A stretch of 64,000 nt of DNA, taken from the NCBI RefSeq assembly GCF_034314105.1, contig NZ_JAVIWJ010000001.1, positions 622,501 through 686,500 of the forward strand, written 5' to 3'. The translations under genes and the position numbers were made by a program. Of this stretch, positions 48,426 through 56,390 are shown one piece after another. The DNA is from Pseudomonas sp. AB6. Its GTDB lineage: Bacteria > Pseudomonadota > Gammaproteobacteria > Pseudomonadales > Pseudomonadaceae. The notes beneath the pieces are model-generated. The model was not told where the DNA came from. It saw only the letters and a list, made by a program, of their open reading frames with translations, and did not search any database. Position 1 is the first letter of the stretch. Every line of letters begins with the position of its first letter.

Positions 48426-48733
48426 GGAATCCTACTCTGCAGAAATGAGGGAAAGGCGATAGCCCTGGCCGCGATGTACAGCAGATCCAGCCGCGTCAAA
48501 GCGTGCTGCAAAAACGTGAACCTAGAACAGACAAACGTTTGGACGATACGTGCGGCGAGAACTTTTACCGGCTCGGGGGGCGGCGTGTTCGGGGAAATGT
48601 AGTCAAATTCGATGCGTAACTAACCCCTGTAACCCTACGCTGAATAGGGTGGGTCTTTATTGATCCAGATCAGTTATTCAGAAGGGTCAGGTTTTTGTTC
48701 AAACCACGTTCTGTGAACTGACCCGAGAGTGGT
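48426..48733. other. Intergenic region upstream of gadB, 308 bases
   Basis: No gene seen. The gadB promoter must lie here. A near-consensus ANR/FNR half-site pair is at 48660-48673 (separate entry). An unusual G-rich run GGCTCGGGGGGCGGCG lies near 48571-48586. The esterase gene ends at 48734 on the same strand as gadB, so its transcript could also run into this region. Confidence 0.5.
48660..48673. promoter_or_regulatory. ANR/FNR-like box upstream of gadB
   Basis: TTGATCCAGATCAG matches the FNR-family consensus TTGATnnnnATCAA at nine of ten fixed positions. It lies about 240 bases before the gadB start and close behind the esterase stop. It is a plausible low-oxygen control site, but a single match of this kind can occur by chance. 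Confidence 0.35.
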
Positions 48734-49456
48734 TTAAATGTGATTGATCTCCTTCAACCAACTATCCAAGTCCATGATTTCGTTATCGCTGATGGTATGG
48801 CCAATCCCCAGATACGCATGGGATTCAGGCGTAATGCCCAATTCTTTCAACCAGGTTTCAGCGTCGGTTGCGCCAACATAGGGAACTCTCTGGTCGGCGG
48901 TGCCGTGACCGATAAACACGTCAAGCGCCTTGAAACCCGGTAGCGGCTGCAACTCGGATTTCAACATCGGCAAGATCTTGCCGCTCAACGCGGCAAATCC
49001 ACGGAGGATGTCCGGGTGCCGCAGAGCTACCTCATAGGACATGATTGCGCCCTGACTAAACCCGATCAAAAACACCTTATCCGGCTGGGTGTGGTACTTC
49101 TCGGTGGCTTTGGCCACAAAGTCTGAAATCAACGCTTCACTGTTTCTCAGGTCGTCGGTCTCGCCATCGTAGGGGCCGTCGCCGGGTTTTTTGTTAAACC
49201 ACTGATAGCTGCCGGGTCCGACCTCGAGCGGTGCTCGCGCCGATAAAAAAGTGTACTCGGTGGGCAGTTGATCCTTGATGTCGAACAGGTCGGCTTCATT
49301 GGCGCCGGAGCCATGCAGGAAAATAATCAGCGGCTTGTTTCGGGATTGTCCGTCAGTCTGTTCGAGGTAACTCAGGGGCAGGTCGGTCAGGAGGGGGGAT
49401 TGAGCGTGAACGGCGGATGACGCGAGGATCAACAATGCAGCGAGGAATCTGATCAT
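48734..49456 (-). CDS. Exported carboxylesterase/phospholipase-like hydrolase
   Basis: A 240-residue alpha/beta-hydrolase of the Abhydrolase_2 (carboxylesterase/YpfH) type. The start at 49456 gives a Sec signal peptide, MIRFLAALLILASSAVHA, so the enzyme acts in the periplasm or outside. Catalytic elements are HGSGANEADL (oxyanion), GFSQGAIMSYE (Ser), GHGTADQRVP (Asp) and GIGHTISD (His). The frame is open five codons further upstream. It is a single gene, divergent from the acetyltransferase gene, and its substrate is unknown. Confidence 0.85.
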   Translation of the reverse strand: MIRFLAALLILASSAVHAQSPLLTDLPLSYLEQTDGQSRNKPLIIFLHGSGANEADLFDIKDQLPTEYTFLSARAPLEVGPGSYQWFNKKPGDGPYDGETDDLRNSEALISDFVAKATEKYHTQPDKVFLIGFSQGAIMSYEVALRHPDILRGFAALSGKILPMLKSELQPLPGFKALDVFIGHGTADQRVPYVGATDAETWLKELGITPESHAYLGIGHTISDNEIMDLDSWLKEINHI

Positions 49457-49616
49457 ATGCCTGCCTTTCACAGCCTGTCCGGATCGAGGACGGAGCTTAG
49501 CATCTTGGGTTACTGCTATTTGTTATCGCGCATTGAACGCAAGTCTCCGGCTTCTCTTGCGCATCAGTGCACGGCATTATTGCGACCCACTCGAGAGCCA
49601 CTGGAGCAGAAGATAT

Positions 49617-50132
49617 ATGGACACCCGCGATACCCCAGTCTTACGCGATGCCACGGACGACGACCTGCCCGGTGTGCAATCCATTTACGCGGCGCATGTG
49701 CTCGGGGGGATTGCCAGCTTTGAACTGGACGCGCCCAGCGTGGCCGACATGGTGAGTCGGCGGTCCGATATTCTTTCCAAAGGATTGCCCTATCTGGTCG
49801 CGGAGCTGGCGGGCGAGGTGGTGGGTTATGGTTACGCGACCCTTTACCGACCGCGTGCGGGTTACCGCTTTACGGTAGAGGATTCGGTCTATGTGCGTGA
49901 CGGCATGGGCGGGAAGGGTATTGGCCAGGCGCTACTCGGCGCAATCATTGAGCGCTGTACCCATGGTGGTTCGCGGCAAATGATCGCGATCATTGGCAAC
50001 AGCGAAAACTACGCGTCGATCCGGCTGCACGAACGCCTCGGTTTTCGTCGCGTGGGGGTGTTTGAGTCGGTGGGTTTCAAGCACGGGCGCTGGGTGGACA
50101 CAGTCCTGATGCAGCGGGCGTTAGGTGACTAA
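49617..50132 (+). CDS. GNAT-family N-acetyltransferase (phosphinothricin acetyltransferase-like)
   Basis: A 171-residue acetyltransferase. The ATG at 49617 follows GGAGCAGAAG and starts MDTRDTPVLRDATDDDLPGV. Upstream open frame to 49533 is not needed. The acetyl-CoA-binding region reads VRDGMGGKGIGQALLGAII. The C-terminal IIGNSENYASIRLHERLGFRRVGVFESVGFKHGRW (in parts) is typical of the Pat/MddA subgroup, which acetylates phosphinothricin or methionine sulfone/sulfoximine. The exact substrate is not determined. Confidence 0.88.
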   Translation: MDTRDTPVLRDATDDDLPGVQSIYAAHVLGGIASFELDAPSVADMVSRRSDILSKGLPYLVAELAGEVVGYGYATLYRPRAGYRFTVEDSVYVRDGMGGKGIGQALLGAIIERCTHGGSRQMIAIIGNSENYASIRLHERLGFRRVGVFESVGFKHGRWVDTVLMQRALGD

Positions 50133-50143
50133 GTGGCGCATTC

Positions 50144-50716
50144 CTACAAGGGCTTGGGTTTTGCTGTGCGCTCCATCCTGAGTCGCCAGCGCCCGTTAAA
50201 ACTAAGCTCGGTCATCGACAGCGGTTCGATGTCGATGGCGTTGAACGCAGTCGTCGGGCACTGCAGCGCATGGACGATCGCTGCCCGGATGACGAAGGGA
50301 TGAGTGATCGCGACAACATGGCCTGGGGTGCGCAAGGTCTCGAGCCACGCGCTGACGCGGGCGCAAACGTCGGCAATGGACTCGCCACCGTGGGGGGCGC
50401 TCATGCTGTCGGTAAGCCAAGTGTTAAGGGCTTCGGGTTCATGGGCCTGGAGGTCGTCGATGCGGTGCCCTTGCCAGCGTCCGAAATCGCAGTCGCGCAG
50501 AGCGGGCGCAATGTCCATCTCGGTTCCGAACAGCAGGGCGGTCTGCCGCGTGCGGGCTTCCGGTGCGCTCAGTAGCTGAGCCAAGGTTTTGAAGTGTCCC
50601 GACAACGATCCTGCTGACGATTGCCACGCCATCTCTATGGGTTCGTCTTGCGGAAAACGGCCGAGCTTTTGCGCCACGGTTCGGGCGTGGCAGATCAACG
50701 TCAGACGGGTTGCCAT
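50144..50716 (-). CDS. Histidine phosphatase superfamily protein (possible CobC-like)
   Basis: A 190-residue protein of the phosphoglycerate-mutase-like fold. I chose the start at 50716 because the family begins with the first strand (ATRLTLICHARTVAQ). The open frame to 50833 overlaps the riboswitch. The usual RHG motif is CHA: the histidine nucleophile is kept but the first Arg is Cys. HGGES and ITHPFVIRAAI give the other catalytic parts, with the second His kept. Position opposite a cobalamin riboswitch and cbtBA suggests a cobamide-related role such as alpha-ribazole phosphatase, but activity is uncertain. Confidence 0.75.
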   Translation of the reverse strand: MATRLTLICHARTVAQKLGRFPQDEPIEMAWQSSAGSLSGHFKTLAQLLSAPEARTRQTALLFGTEMDIAPALRDCDFGRWQGHRIDDLQAHEPEALNTWLTDSMSAPHGGESIADVCARVSAWLETLRTPGHVVAITHPFVIRAAIVHALQCPTTAFNAIDIEPLSMTELSFNGRWRLRMERTAKPKPL

Positions 50717-50750
50717 GGCGGTCCACACTGGTTTTACAAGTCGAGAAGAG

Positions 50751-50872
50751 TACACTGCCCGAGCATTTGCATCATCTTGCAAAGCAGGAAGCCGGTTTGA
50801 ATCCGGCGCGGTCGCGCCACTGTGTTCGGTCAATGCCGTAAGCCAGACCTTGTTTTGTCCATCCTGTTATCC
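50751..50872 (+). ncRNA. Cobalamin riboswitch upstream of cbtBA
   Basis: The leader contains the B12-riboswitch core: GCAGGAAGCCGGTTTGAATC, then CGGCGCGGTCGCGCCACTGTG, and the closing CAATGCCGTAAGCCAGACC. These match the class consensus (GGGAA..GGTG.AAATCC.G..GC...CCGC.ACTGT and GCCAGA.ACC). It ends about 30 bases before cbtB, so B12 binding would shut off the cobalt transporter. Boundaries are approximate. Confidence 0.85.
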
Positions 50873-50902
50873 GTTTTGGGACGCGAGTTCCCTGGAGACA
50901 CC

Positions 50903-51115
50903 ATGACTTTTAATACGACCACTCATACCGATACTTCGCTGCCGATTATCCCGCTTGGCGAGATTTTGCCGTGGGCGGTGTTTGTTGGTTTGCTGTTGAT
51001 GCTTGCGCTGTATTTCGTTGGCGCAGAACAAGGCGCAACATCGATGTTCTCCGGTATGTATGTCCATGAGTTTGTGCATGACGGTCGCCACTTGCTGGGC
51101 TTCCCTTGCCACTAA
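50903..51115 (+). CDS. cbtB: Cobalt transporter subunit CbtB
   Basis: A 70-residue single-span membrane protein. The hydrophobic helix (ILPWAVFVGLLLMLALYFVG) is followed by a conserved histidine-rich tail with HEFVHDGRHLLGFPCH, a likely metal-binding site. The start at 50903 follows CTGGAG. It is directly downstream of a cobalamin riboswitch and 15 bases before cbtA, matching the known B12-controlled CbtAB pair. Confidence 0.92.
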   Translation: MTFNTTTHTDTSLPIIPLGEILPWAVFVGLLLMLALYFVGAEQGATSMFSGMYVHEFVHDGRHLLGFPCH

Positions 51116-51130
51116 CTTCGGGTACATGAC

Positions 51131-51874
51131 ATGACTGGGCAATTATTGGTAAGGGGAATGCTGGTGGGATTACTTGCCGGCCTTCTTGCGTTTGGCTTTG
51201 CAAGAGTTTTTGGCGAGCCACAGATCGACCGGGCCATTGCCTTCGAAGAGCTGCACCTGTCGGCGACGCACGACGGCGCACAAGAAGAAGAGTTGGTCAG
51301 CCGCCAAGTACAAAGTACCCTCGGCTTGTTCACCGGCATCATTGCGTATAGCGTCTCGCTAGGCGGCATCTTCGCCTTGGTGTTTGCTTATACTTTGGGC
51401 CGGGCTGGTAACGTCGGCCCGCGTGGGCTTGCGGCATTGTTGGCGCTTGCGGCCTTCGTTGCGATTATTTTGGTGCCGGGTTTGAAGTACCCCGCCAATC
51501 CGCCCTCGATTGGCGATCCTGCAACCATCGGCAAACGCACCAAGCTGTTCTTCTTGATGATGCTGCTCTCCGTGGCGGCGATGGTCATTGCGATCAACGC
51601 CGCACGTAAGCTAATTGCCACTCGCGGTATCTGGAACGGCGCGTTGTTGGCTGTAGGGTTATATGCCGTGATCATGATTTTAGCGGCGGCGATGTTTCCT
51701 ACCGTCAATGAAGTACCGGACGGTTTTTCTGCCGTGTTGCTCTGGAAATTTCGTACCGCGGCGCTGGGCATTCAGATCGTACTGTGGACCACCGTTGGCC
51801 TGGCCTTTGGCTGGCTGGCAGAGCGAAATCTCAATCCACTGAACTCACCGCCTCGGGCGAAGCTTCAATCCTGA
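51131..51874 (+). CDS. cbtA: Cobalt transporter subunit CbtA
   Basis: A 247-residue membrane protein with about six hydrophobic segments. It starts LLVRGMLVGLLAGLLAFGFARVFGEPQID, the usual CbtA N-terminus. The motifs GLKYPANPPSIGDPATIGKRT and FPTVNEVPDGFSAVLLWKFR are recognisable. It acts with CbtB in cobalt uptake for B12 use, and a terminator follows at 51879. Confidence 0.92.
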   Translation: MTGQLLVRGMLVGLLAGLLAFGFARVFGEPQIDRAIAFEELHLSATHDGAQEEELVSRQVQSTLGLFTGIIAYSVSLGGIFALVFAYTLGRAGNVGPRGLAALLALAAFVAIILVPGLKYPANPPSIGDPATIGKRTKLFFLMMLLSVAAMVIAINAARKLIATRGIWNGALLAVGLYAVIMILAAAMFPTVNEVPDGFSAVLLWKFRTAALGIQIVLWTTVGLAFGWLAERNLNPLNSPPRAKLQS

Positions 51875-51878
51875 GAAG

Positions 51879-51903
51879 AGGCCCGCCGCGTGCGGGCCTT
51901 TTA
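51879..51903 (+). terminator. Rho-independent terminator after cbtA
   Basis: AGGCCCGC-CGCGT-GCGGGCCT is a perfect 8-bp GC-rich stem followed by TTTTAC, five bases after the cbtA stop. Confidence 0.88.
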
Positions 51904-51958
51904 CTGTCTATCATCCTTCGTGGTTTAACGCTGTCTGACTCCGTTACGAGAGGGAAGT

Positions 51959-52900
51959 ATGACGACTGTTCTAGTGCTGGTAGAAACCATCAATGACTAC
52001 CTGCCGATTATTGAAGACAGTGGCTTTACCCTGATTCTTGCGCCGACCCCAGCGGAGCGCGCCAAGGCTATTGCCACCCACGGCGAGCAGATCAATGCGG
52101 TGTTGACCCGAGGTCCGCTGGGTTTCTACGCCGACGAAATCGCCGCGCTTCCGCATTTGGAGATCATCTGCGTGATTGGCGCCGGTTATGAACATGTGGA
52201 TCTTAATGCCGCCCGGGCTCGGGGTGTTGTGGTAACCAACGGAGCAGGGGTCAACGCGCCGTCGGTGGCCGATCACGCCATGGCCTTGTTGCTGTCGCTG
52301 GTGCGGGATATTTCACGGGCTGACGCCTCGGTTCGACGCGGTGAATGGAACAAAATCATGCGGCCTTCATTGGCCGGCAAACGCCTTGGGATTCTCGGTA
52401 TGGGCTCTGTGGGCATGGCTATCGCCAAACGTGCTCTGGGATTCGACATGTCAGTCAGCTACCACAATCGTCGCCCGCGCAGCGACGTGCCCTACGCTTA
52501 TTGCGCCACGCCGGAGGCGCTGGCGAGTGCGTCGGACTTCTTCATCGTCGCCACGCCGGGTGGGGCTGGCACCCATCAGTTGGTAGACAAGGCCGTGCTT
52601 GAAGCGCTGGGTCCAGACGGTTTTATCGTCAATATTGCCCGTGCCAGCGTGATCGCGACGGCGGACCTGATCGATGCCCTGGAACACAAACGCATCGCAG
52701 GCGCCGCGCTGGATGTGTTCGATGACGAACCGCGAGTGTCCGATACGCTGAAAGCTTTGAACAATGTGGTATTGACTCCGCATGTCGCCGGTCTGTCACC
52801 GCAAGCGTCCCAAGGAACCGTGCAATTGGTGGCGGATAACCTATTGGCGTATTTTTCCGGAAAGCCCGTGCTGACGCCGGTTCCGCTCCCGGGGAGTTGA
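51959..52900 (+). CDS. D-2-hydroxyacid dehydrogenase
   Basis: A 313-residue NAD(P)-dependent dehydrogenase of the D-isomer-specific 2-hydroxyacid family, near GhrB/hydroxypyruvate reductases. The dinucleotide fold is RLGILGMGSVGMAIAKRALG. Catalytic Arg is in NIARASVIAT, Glu in DDEP, and His in LTPHVAGLSP. Length is normal. The ATG follows GAGAGGGAAGT. It is a single gene. Reduction of glyoxylate, hydroxypyruvate or 2-ketogluconate are all possible. Confidence 0.88.
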   Translation: MTTVLVLVETINDYLPIIEDSGFTLILAPTPAERAKAIATHGEQINAVLTRGPLGFYADEIAALPHLEIICVIGAGYEHVDLNAARARGVVVTNGAGVNAPSVADHAMALLLSLVRDISRADASVRRGEWNKIMRPSLAGKRLGILGMGSVGMAIAKRALGFDMSVSYHNRRPRSDVPYAYCATPEALASASDFFIVATPGGAGTHQLVDKAVLEALGPDGFIVNIARASVIATADLIDALEHKRIAGAALDVFDDEPRVSDTLKALNNVVLTPHVAGLSPQASQGTVQLVADNLLAYFSGKPVLTPVPLPGS

Positions 52901-53061
52901 AGCTTAAACTGCATCGGACCTACCCTAACGCAGCCAACCTACAGCGACTTAAGTAAGCGGGGCGCTTGATGGTGTATGTTTCTTGGCGGTTCGCAGCGCC
53001 ACCAAAGGCTAGCTGCCAGAGGAGTTTCGGCGCCAGCGCGAGTTAACTCAGGAGAGAATGG

Positions 53062-53793
53062 ATGGGTAGCGAAAAAATACGTATTGCGCTAGTCGGTGAT
53101 TACGATTCAACCGTAACGGCCCATCAGGCGATTCCTTTGGCGCTGGACCGGGTAGCTAATGACGAAGGATTGTCAGTTGCCTTTGACTGGTTACCCACGT
53201 CCGAGGCCCATGACAACCTTGCGTTGGCTCGGTTTGACGGGCTGTGGTGCGTTCCGGCCAGTCCTTATCAAGACCCCGAGGGAGCGTTTAATGCCATCCG
53301 TTTTGCCCGCGAGCAGCAGGTGCCGTTTCTCGGCACTTGCGGCGGGTTCCAGCACGCGGTGATTGAATACGCGCGCAATGTGTTGGGGTGGGAGGACGCG
53401 GAACATGCCGAAACCTCGCCCGAGGCGCAGCGCGCCGTTATCGCGCCGTTGAGTTGCGCATTGGTCGAAAAGGCAGACGCTATCGAACTCGTTCCAGGCT
53501 CACTGATCGCCAACGCCTATGGCGCGCTGAACACTACGCAAACCTACCGCTGCCGATTTGGCCTCAATACCGCGTTTGCGCAGGCGCTGCTGACGGGGCC
53601 TTTGACAGGTACGGGTCATGACCAGACCGGCGACATTCGGGTGGTAGAACTGGCAGGTCATCCGTTTTTTGTCGCCACTTTGTTCCAGCCGGAAAGGGCT
53701 GCACTAGTGGGGGTGACGCCACCGTTGGTGGCAGCCTTTATTCGGGCGTGTTTTCTGCGTCGGGCCAGTGTGACAACTTCAATCAGGGACTGA
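53062..53793 (+). CDS. CTP synthase C-terminal region-related amidotransferase-like protein
   Basis: A 243-residue class-I glutamine-amidotransferase fold resembling the C-terminal domain of CTP synthase, without the synthetase domain. It starts IRIALVGDYDSTVTAHQAIP. The nucleophile block is LGTCGGFQHAVIEYAR with Cys; in some relatives this residue is selenocysteine. The Glu/His end of the triad is less clear (HPFFVATLFQPE). The gene is followed four bases later by a small monooxygenase, so they form an operon. The biochemical role of this stand-alone family is unknown to me. Confidence 0.82.
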   Translation: MGSEKIRIALVGDYDSTVTAHQAIPLALDRVANDEGLSVAFDWLPTSEAHDNLALARFDGLWCVPASPYQDPEGAFNAIRFAREQQVPFLGTCGGFQHAVIEYARNVLGWEDAEHAETSPEAQRAVIAPLSCALVEKADAIELVPGSLIANAYGALNTTQTYRCRFGLNTAFAQALLTGPLTGTGHDQTGDIRVVELAGHPFFVATLFQPERAALVGVTPPLVAAFIRACFLRRASVTTSIRD

Positions 53794-53797
53794 GACG

Positions 53798-54127
53798 ATG
53801 ATTGCCAAAACACCTGCAGCACCTTACTACGCTGTGGTTTTCACCTCGCTGCGTACTGCTAATGACAACGACGGCTATGCCGAGGCTGCCGACCGAATGG
53901 TCGAGTTGGCCCGACAACAACCCGGTTTTCTTGGCGTTGAGTCGGCCCGTGGAGAGGATGGGCTGGGGATCACCGTGTCGTATTGGTCCAGCGAAGCCGC
54001 CATCCTTTCATGGAAGCATCACCCTGAACATGCCGCCATCAGAGAACAAGGCCGCGCCACCTGGTATCGAGCCTGCACCACCCGAGTCAGCAAGGTTGAA
54101 CGGGCGTATTCGTTTGAGGTGGGGTGA
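53798..54127 (+). CDS. Antibiotic biosynthesis monooxygenase (ABM) family protein
   Basis: A 109-residue ferredoxin-like alpha+beta-barrel protein. Family marks are VVFTSLRTANDNDGYAEAAD, QQPGFLGVESARGEDGLGI, SYWSSEAAILSWKHHPEHA and the final YRACTTRVSKVERAYSF. Proteins of this type are cofactor-free or haem-related monooxygenases or simply small binding proteins. It is coupled to the amidotransferase-like gene just upstream and converges with the MFS gene. Confidence 0.87.
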   Translation: MIAKTPAAPYYAVVFTSLRTANDNDGYAEAADRMVELARQQPGFLGVESARGEDGLGITVSYWSSEAAILSWKHHPEHAAIREQGRATWYRACTTRVSKVERAYSFEVG

Positions 54128-54145
54128 AGGGTCCACCTCCAAGCT

Positions 54146-55711
54146 CTACAGGTTGTTTGTTGTCGTACTGGTGGGTCGTATCACCGGCGCATGGCTGTGG
54201 TGTACGTTTGGTGCGGTGTCGGCGGTACGTACCAGCAGCCAGGTGGCCAGCGCCGAGATGATTGCCACTGTCGCCGCAACAAACAGAATCGCTTGGTAGC
54301 CTGCGCCAAAGCTGCTCGTGGCCAATGAATTCAAGCCTGGCGCACCTCCGGTCAAATCTCCTGCAGCGATACTGCGAGTCAGGGCGTAGGCGTCGGCCGC
54401 CGTTGCGTTGGGAAGTCCACCGATTACCGAAGCTGCGATGCGATGGAACAAAACGGCACCCAGCGCGGCGAAACCGATCACTATGCCGCTGAAGCGCACA
54501 GTTCCGGAGATGCCCGAGGCCATGCCCGCTCGTTCAGGCGCGATGGTCGACATCGCAACCTTCGCCGTTTCTCCATTCAAAATCCCCGCTCCTGCCCCAG
54601 CGAGCAAAAGACCACCCAGCATCGAAACGTAATCCAAACGCGTGACTTCCAGGCCGAGCCAGAACAACCCGACGCTAATCGTCGCTAGTCCGAAGGTCAG
54701 CAAGGTGCGGCCACTAAACCGGTGCGTCAGGTAGGCGGCGGTCACGCGCGGCACGATGAACAGCGGCACGGCAATGGGTAGCATCATCAGACCGGCGGTT
54801 TGTGGGCTGTAACCCAAGCCGCTCTGAAAATAGATCGGCAGGTAGGTCAGCATGGTCAGCAGCGAGGCCGCGTAAGCCAGGCCCGCGATTATGGCACCGA
54901 CGTAGGTGTGCCGACGGAAAACTGCCAAGTCCATCATTGGGCGTTCTTGTCGAGTTTCGACCAGTAAAAACAAGGCGAACAGCAGGGCCGCGCTGGCCAG
55001 TTCGAGCATTACGCGCAGACTGCCCCAGCCTTCATGGTTGCCGGAGATCAACGCCAGGGTGATCAAGAACAGGCTGCTGCTGAAGGTCACCACACCGAGG
55101 TAGTCAATGGTGTTGGCCTGGGGATCACGGGATTCTTTCAACGTGCGCATCACCAGTACAATCATCGCCACCCCGACCGGAACGTTGATGTAGAACGCCC
55201 ATACCCAGCCAAAATGCTCGGTGATATAACCGCCGACCACGGGGCCCAGGGAAATCGCGATACCGATTACCGAACCCCAAAACGCGAAGGCCTTGGCTCG
55301 GTCAGCGCCGCGAAACGAATGTGACAACGTCGCCAGTGCCGCGCTTAGCAACAGCGCGGCGCCCACCCCTTGCAGGGCACGGGCGGCGTTGAGCGCGGTG
55401 ACATTGGGCGCGGTGCCACAAATAAATGAAGCCAGGGTAAAAATGGCCAGACCGATGATCAGCACACGCTTACGGCCGTAACGATCCGCCAAGGCACCGG
55501 CCGGCATGACCAGCGAGGCAAAGGTTAGGGTATAAGCGCTGATCACCCATTCGATGTCGGCAAAGTCAGCGTTGAACGACTGCGCAATGGACGACAGCGA
55601 CACCGCGACTATATTGGAGTCCAAATTGATCATGAACGACGGAATAGAGACGCACAGCAAGATGAGGAATCGTTGCAAGCCATCGATGGGGCTATGGGTT
55701 TCGGTGCTCAT
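54146..55711 (-). CDS. MFS drug exporter, DHA2 (EmrB/QacA) type
   Basis: A 521-residue 14-helix proton-driven exporter. The start at 55711 begins MSTETHSPIDGLQRFLILL. Open frame upstream to 55903 runs through the promoter and MarR start. Motif A is ADRYGRKRVLIIGLAIF, helix 1 has INLDSNIVAVSL with the acidic residue, and NVTALNAARALQGVGAALLL is the next family block. It lies divergently to a MarR regulator with operator-like repeats between them, the common arrangement of MarR-controlled drug efflux. Substrates unknown. Confidence 0.9.
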   Translation of the reverse strand: MSTETHSPIDGLQRFLILLCVSIPSFMINLDSNIVAVSLSSIAQSFNADFADIEWVISAYTLTFASLVMPAGALADRYGRKRVLIIGLAIFTLASFICGTAPNVTALNAARALQGVGAALLLSAALATLSHSFRGADRAKAFAFWGSVIGIAISLGPVVGGYITEHFGWVWAFYINVPVGVAMIVLVMRTLKESRDPQANTIDYLGVVTFSSSLFLITLALISGNHEGWGSLRVMLELASAALLFALFLLVETRQERPMMDLAVFRRHTYVGAIIAGLAYAASLLTMLTYLPIYFQSGLGYSPQTAGLMMLPIAVPLFIVPRVTAAYLTHRFSGRTLLTFGLATISVGLFWLGLEVTRLDYVSMLGGLLLAGAGAGILNGETAKVAMSTIAPERAGMASGISGTVRFSGIVIGFAALGAVLFHRIAASVIGGLPNATAADAYALTRSIAAGDLTGGAPGLNSLATSSFGAGYQAILFVAATVAIISALATWLLVRTADTAPNVHHSHAPVIRPTSTTTNNL

Positions 55712-55752
55712 GCGTGGCGGTCTCGGGTCGATGGATGAGCATTTGAACAGCG

Positions 55753-55776
55753 ATTCGTTTGTGCAGCAAAACGAAT
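55753..55776. promoter_or_regulatory. Inverted repeat in the MFS/marR divergent region
   Basis: ATTCGTTT and AAACGAAT form a perfect 8-bp inverted repeat with an 8-base spacer, 42 bases before the MFS start codon. The 24-bp size suits a MarR dimer. Binding here would block the exporter promoter. Confidence 0.55.
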
Positions 55777-55778
55777 GA

Positions 55779-55814
55779 GGGTATATGCTCCTATTGCAAT
55801 TTGCGGGTATATGC
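55779..55814. promoter_or_regulatory. Two direct repeats GGGTATATGC in the MFS/marR region
   Basis: GGGTATATGC occurs at 55779-55788 and again at 55805-55814, 26 bases apart. They flank the likely promoter between the two divergent genes. They may be promoter elements or a second binding site. Confidence 0.4.
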
Positions 55815-55883
55815 CTGTAATCGTCAAGTGTTTCTTTTAGGTCCAATGCCCACAAGGGCCAGACACACAGGAACAAGCAGTCT

Positions 55884-56366
55884 ATGAACAGTTCTTCCAG
55901 CAACCTCCGGGCACCTATTCAACTGAGCGGCGGTTTCGTGGTGCCCGAGCAAGTCCTTTGCCATGCCACCAGCTTGCGCAAAGCGACCCGGCGCATTTCG
56001 CAGATGTACGACGTGGTGTTGGCCCCCTGCGGACTGCGCTCAACCCAGCGCTCGATTCTGATGCAGATCGCCCGCAGCCAAGTGCCGTCGATGAGCGAGC
56101 TGGCAGCGGCACTGGTGCTTGATCGCTCCGCGCTTGCGCATACCCTAAAACCGTTGGAGCGCGATGGGTTTGTATCGGTGGAGATCGATCCGAAAGACCG
56201 GCGCAGCCGCCTGGTCAAGCTGACGCCAGTGGGGGAGGCCAAGCTGATTGAATCCCAGGCGTTGTGGCTGCAAGCGCAAGCCTGTTTCGAATCGGTCTTG
56301 GGTACCGAAAAGGCCAGCGAACTGCGCGCAGCTCTCACGTCCATCGCGTCAGGCGATTACCTGTAG
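55884..56366 (+). CDS. MarR-family transcriptional regulator
   Basis: A 160-residue winged-helix regulator. The DNA-binding region runs MSELAAALVLDRSALAHTLK and then the wing EIDPKDRRSRLVKLTPVG. The N-terminal helix contains CHATSLRKATRRISQMYD, with cysteines at about residues 26 and 50, so a redox-sensing role is possible. It is divergent from the DHA2 exporter it probably represses. Confidence 0.88.
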   Translation: MNSSSSNLRAPIQLSGGFVVPEQVLCHATSLRKATRRISQMYDVVLAPCGLRSTQRSILMQIARSQVPSMSELAAALVLDRSALAHTLKPLERDGFVSVEIDPKDRRSRLVKLTPVGEAKLIESQALWLQAQACFESVLGTEKASELRAALTSIASGDYL

Positions 56367-56390
56367 GCGGTCGCGGCAGACTGAACCGGA

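Noticed and set aside
53330..53350. Selenocysteine (in-frame TGA) in the CTP-synthase-related protein
   Set aside because: The nucleophile codon is TGC in GTCGG, and the frame has no internal TGA.
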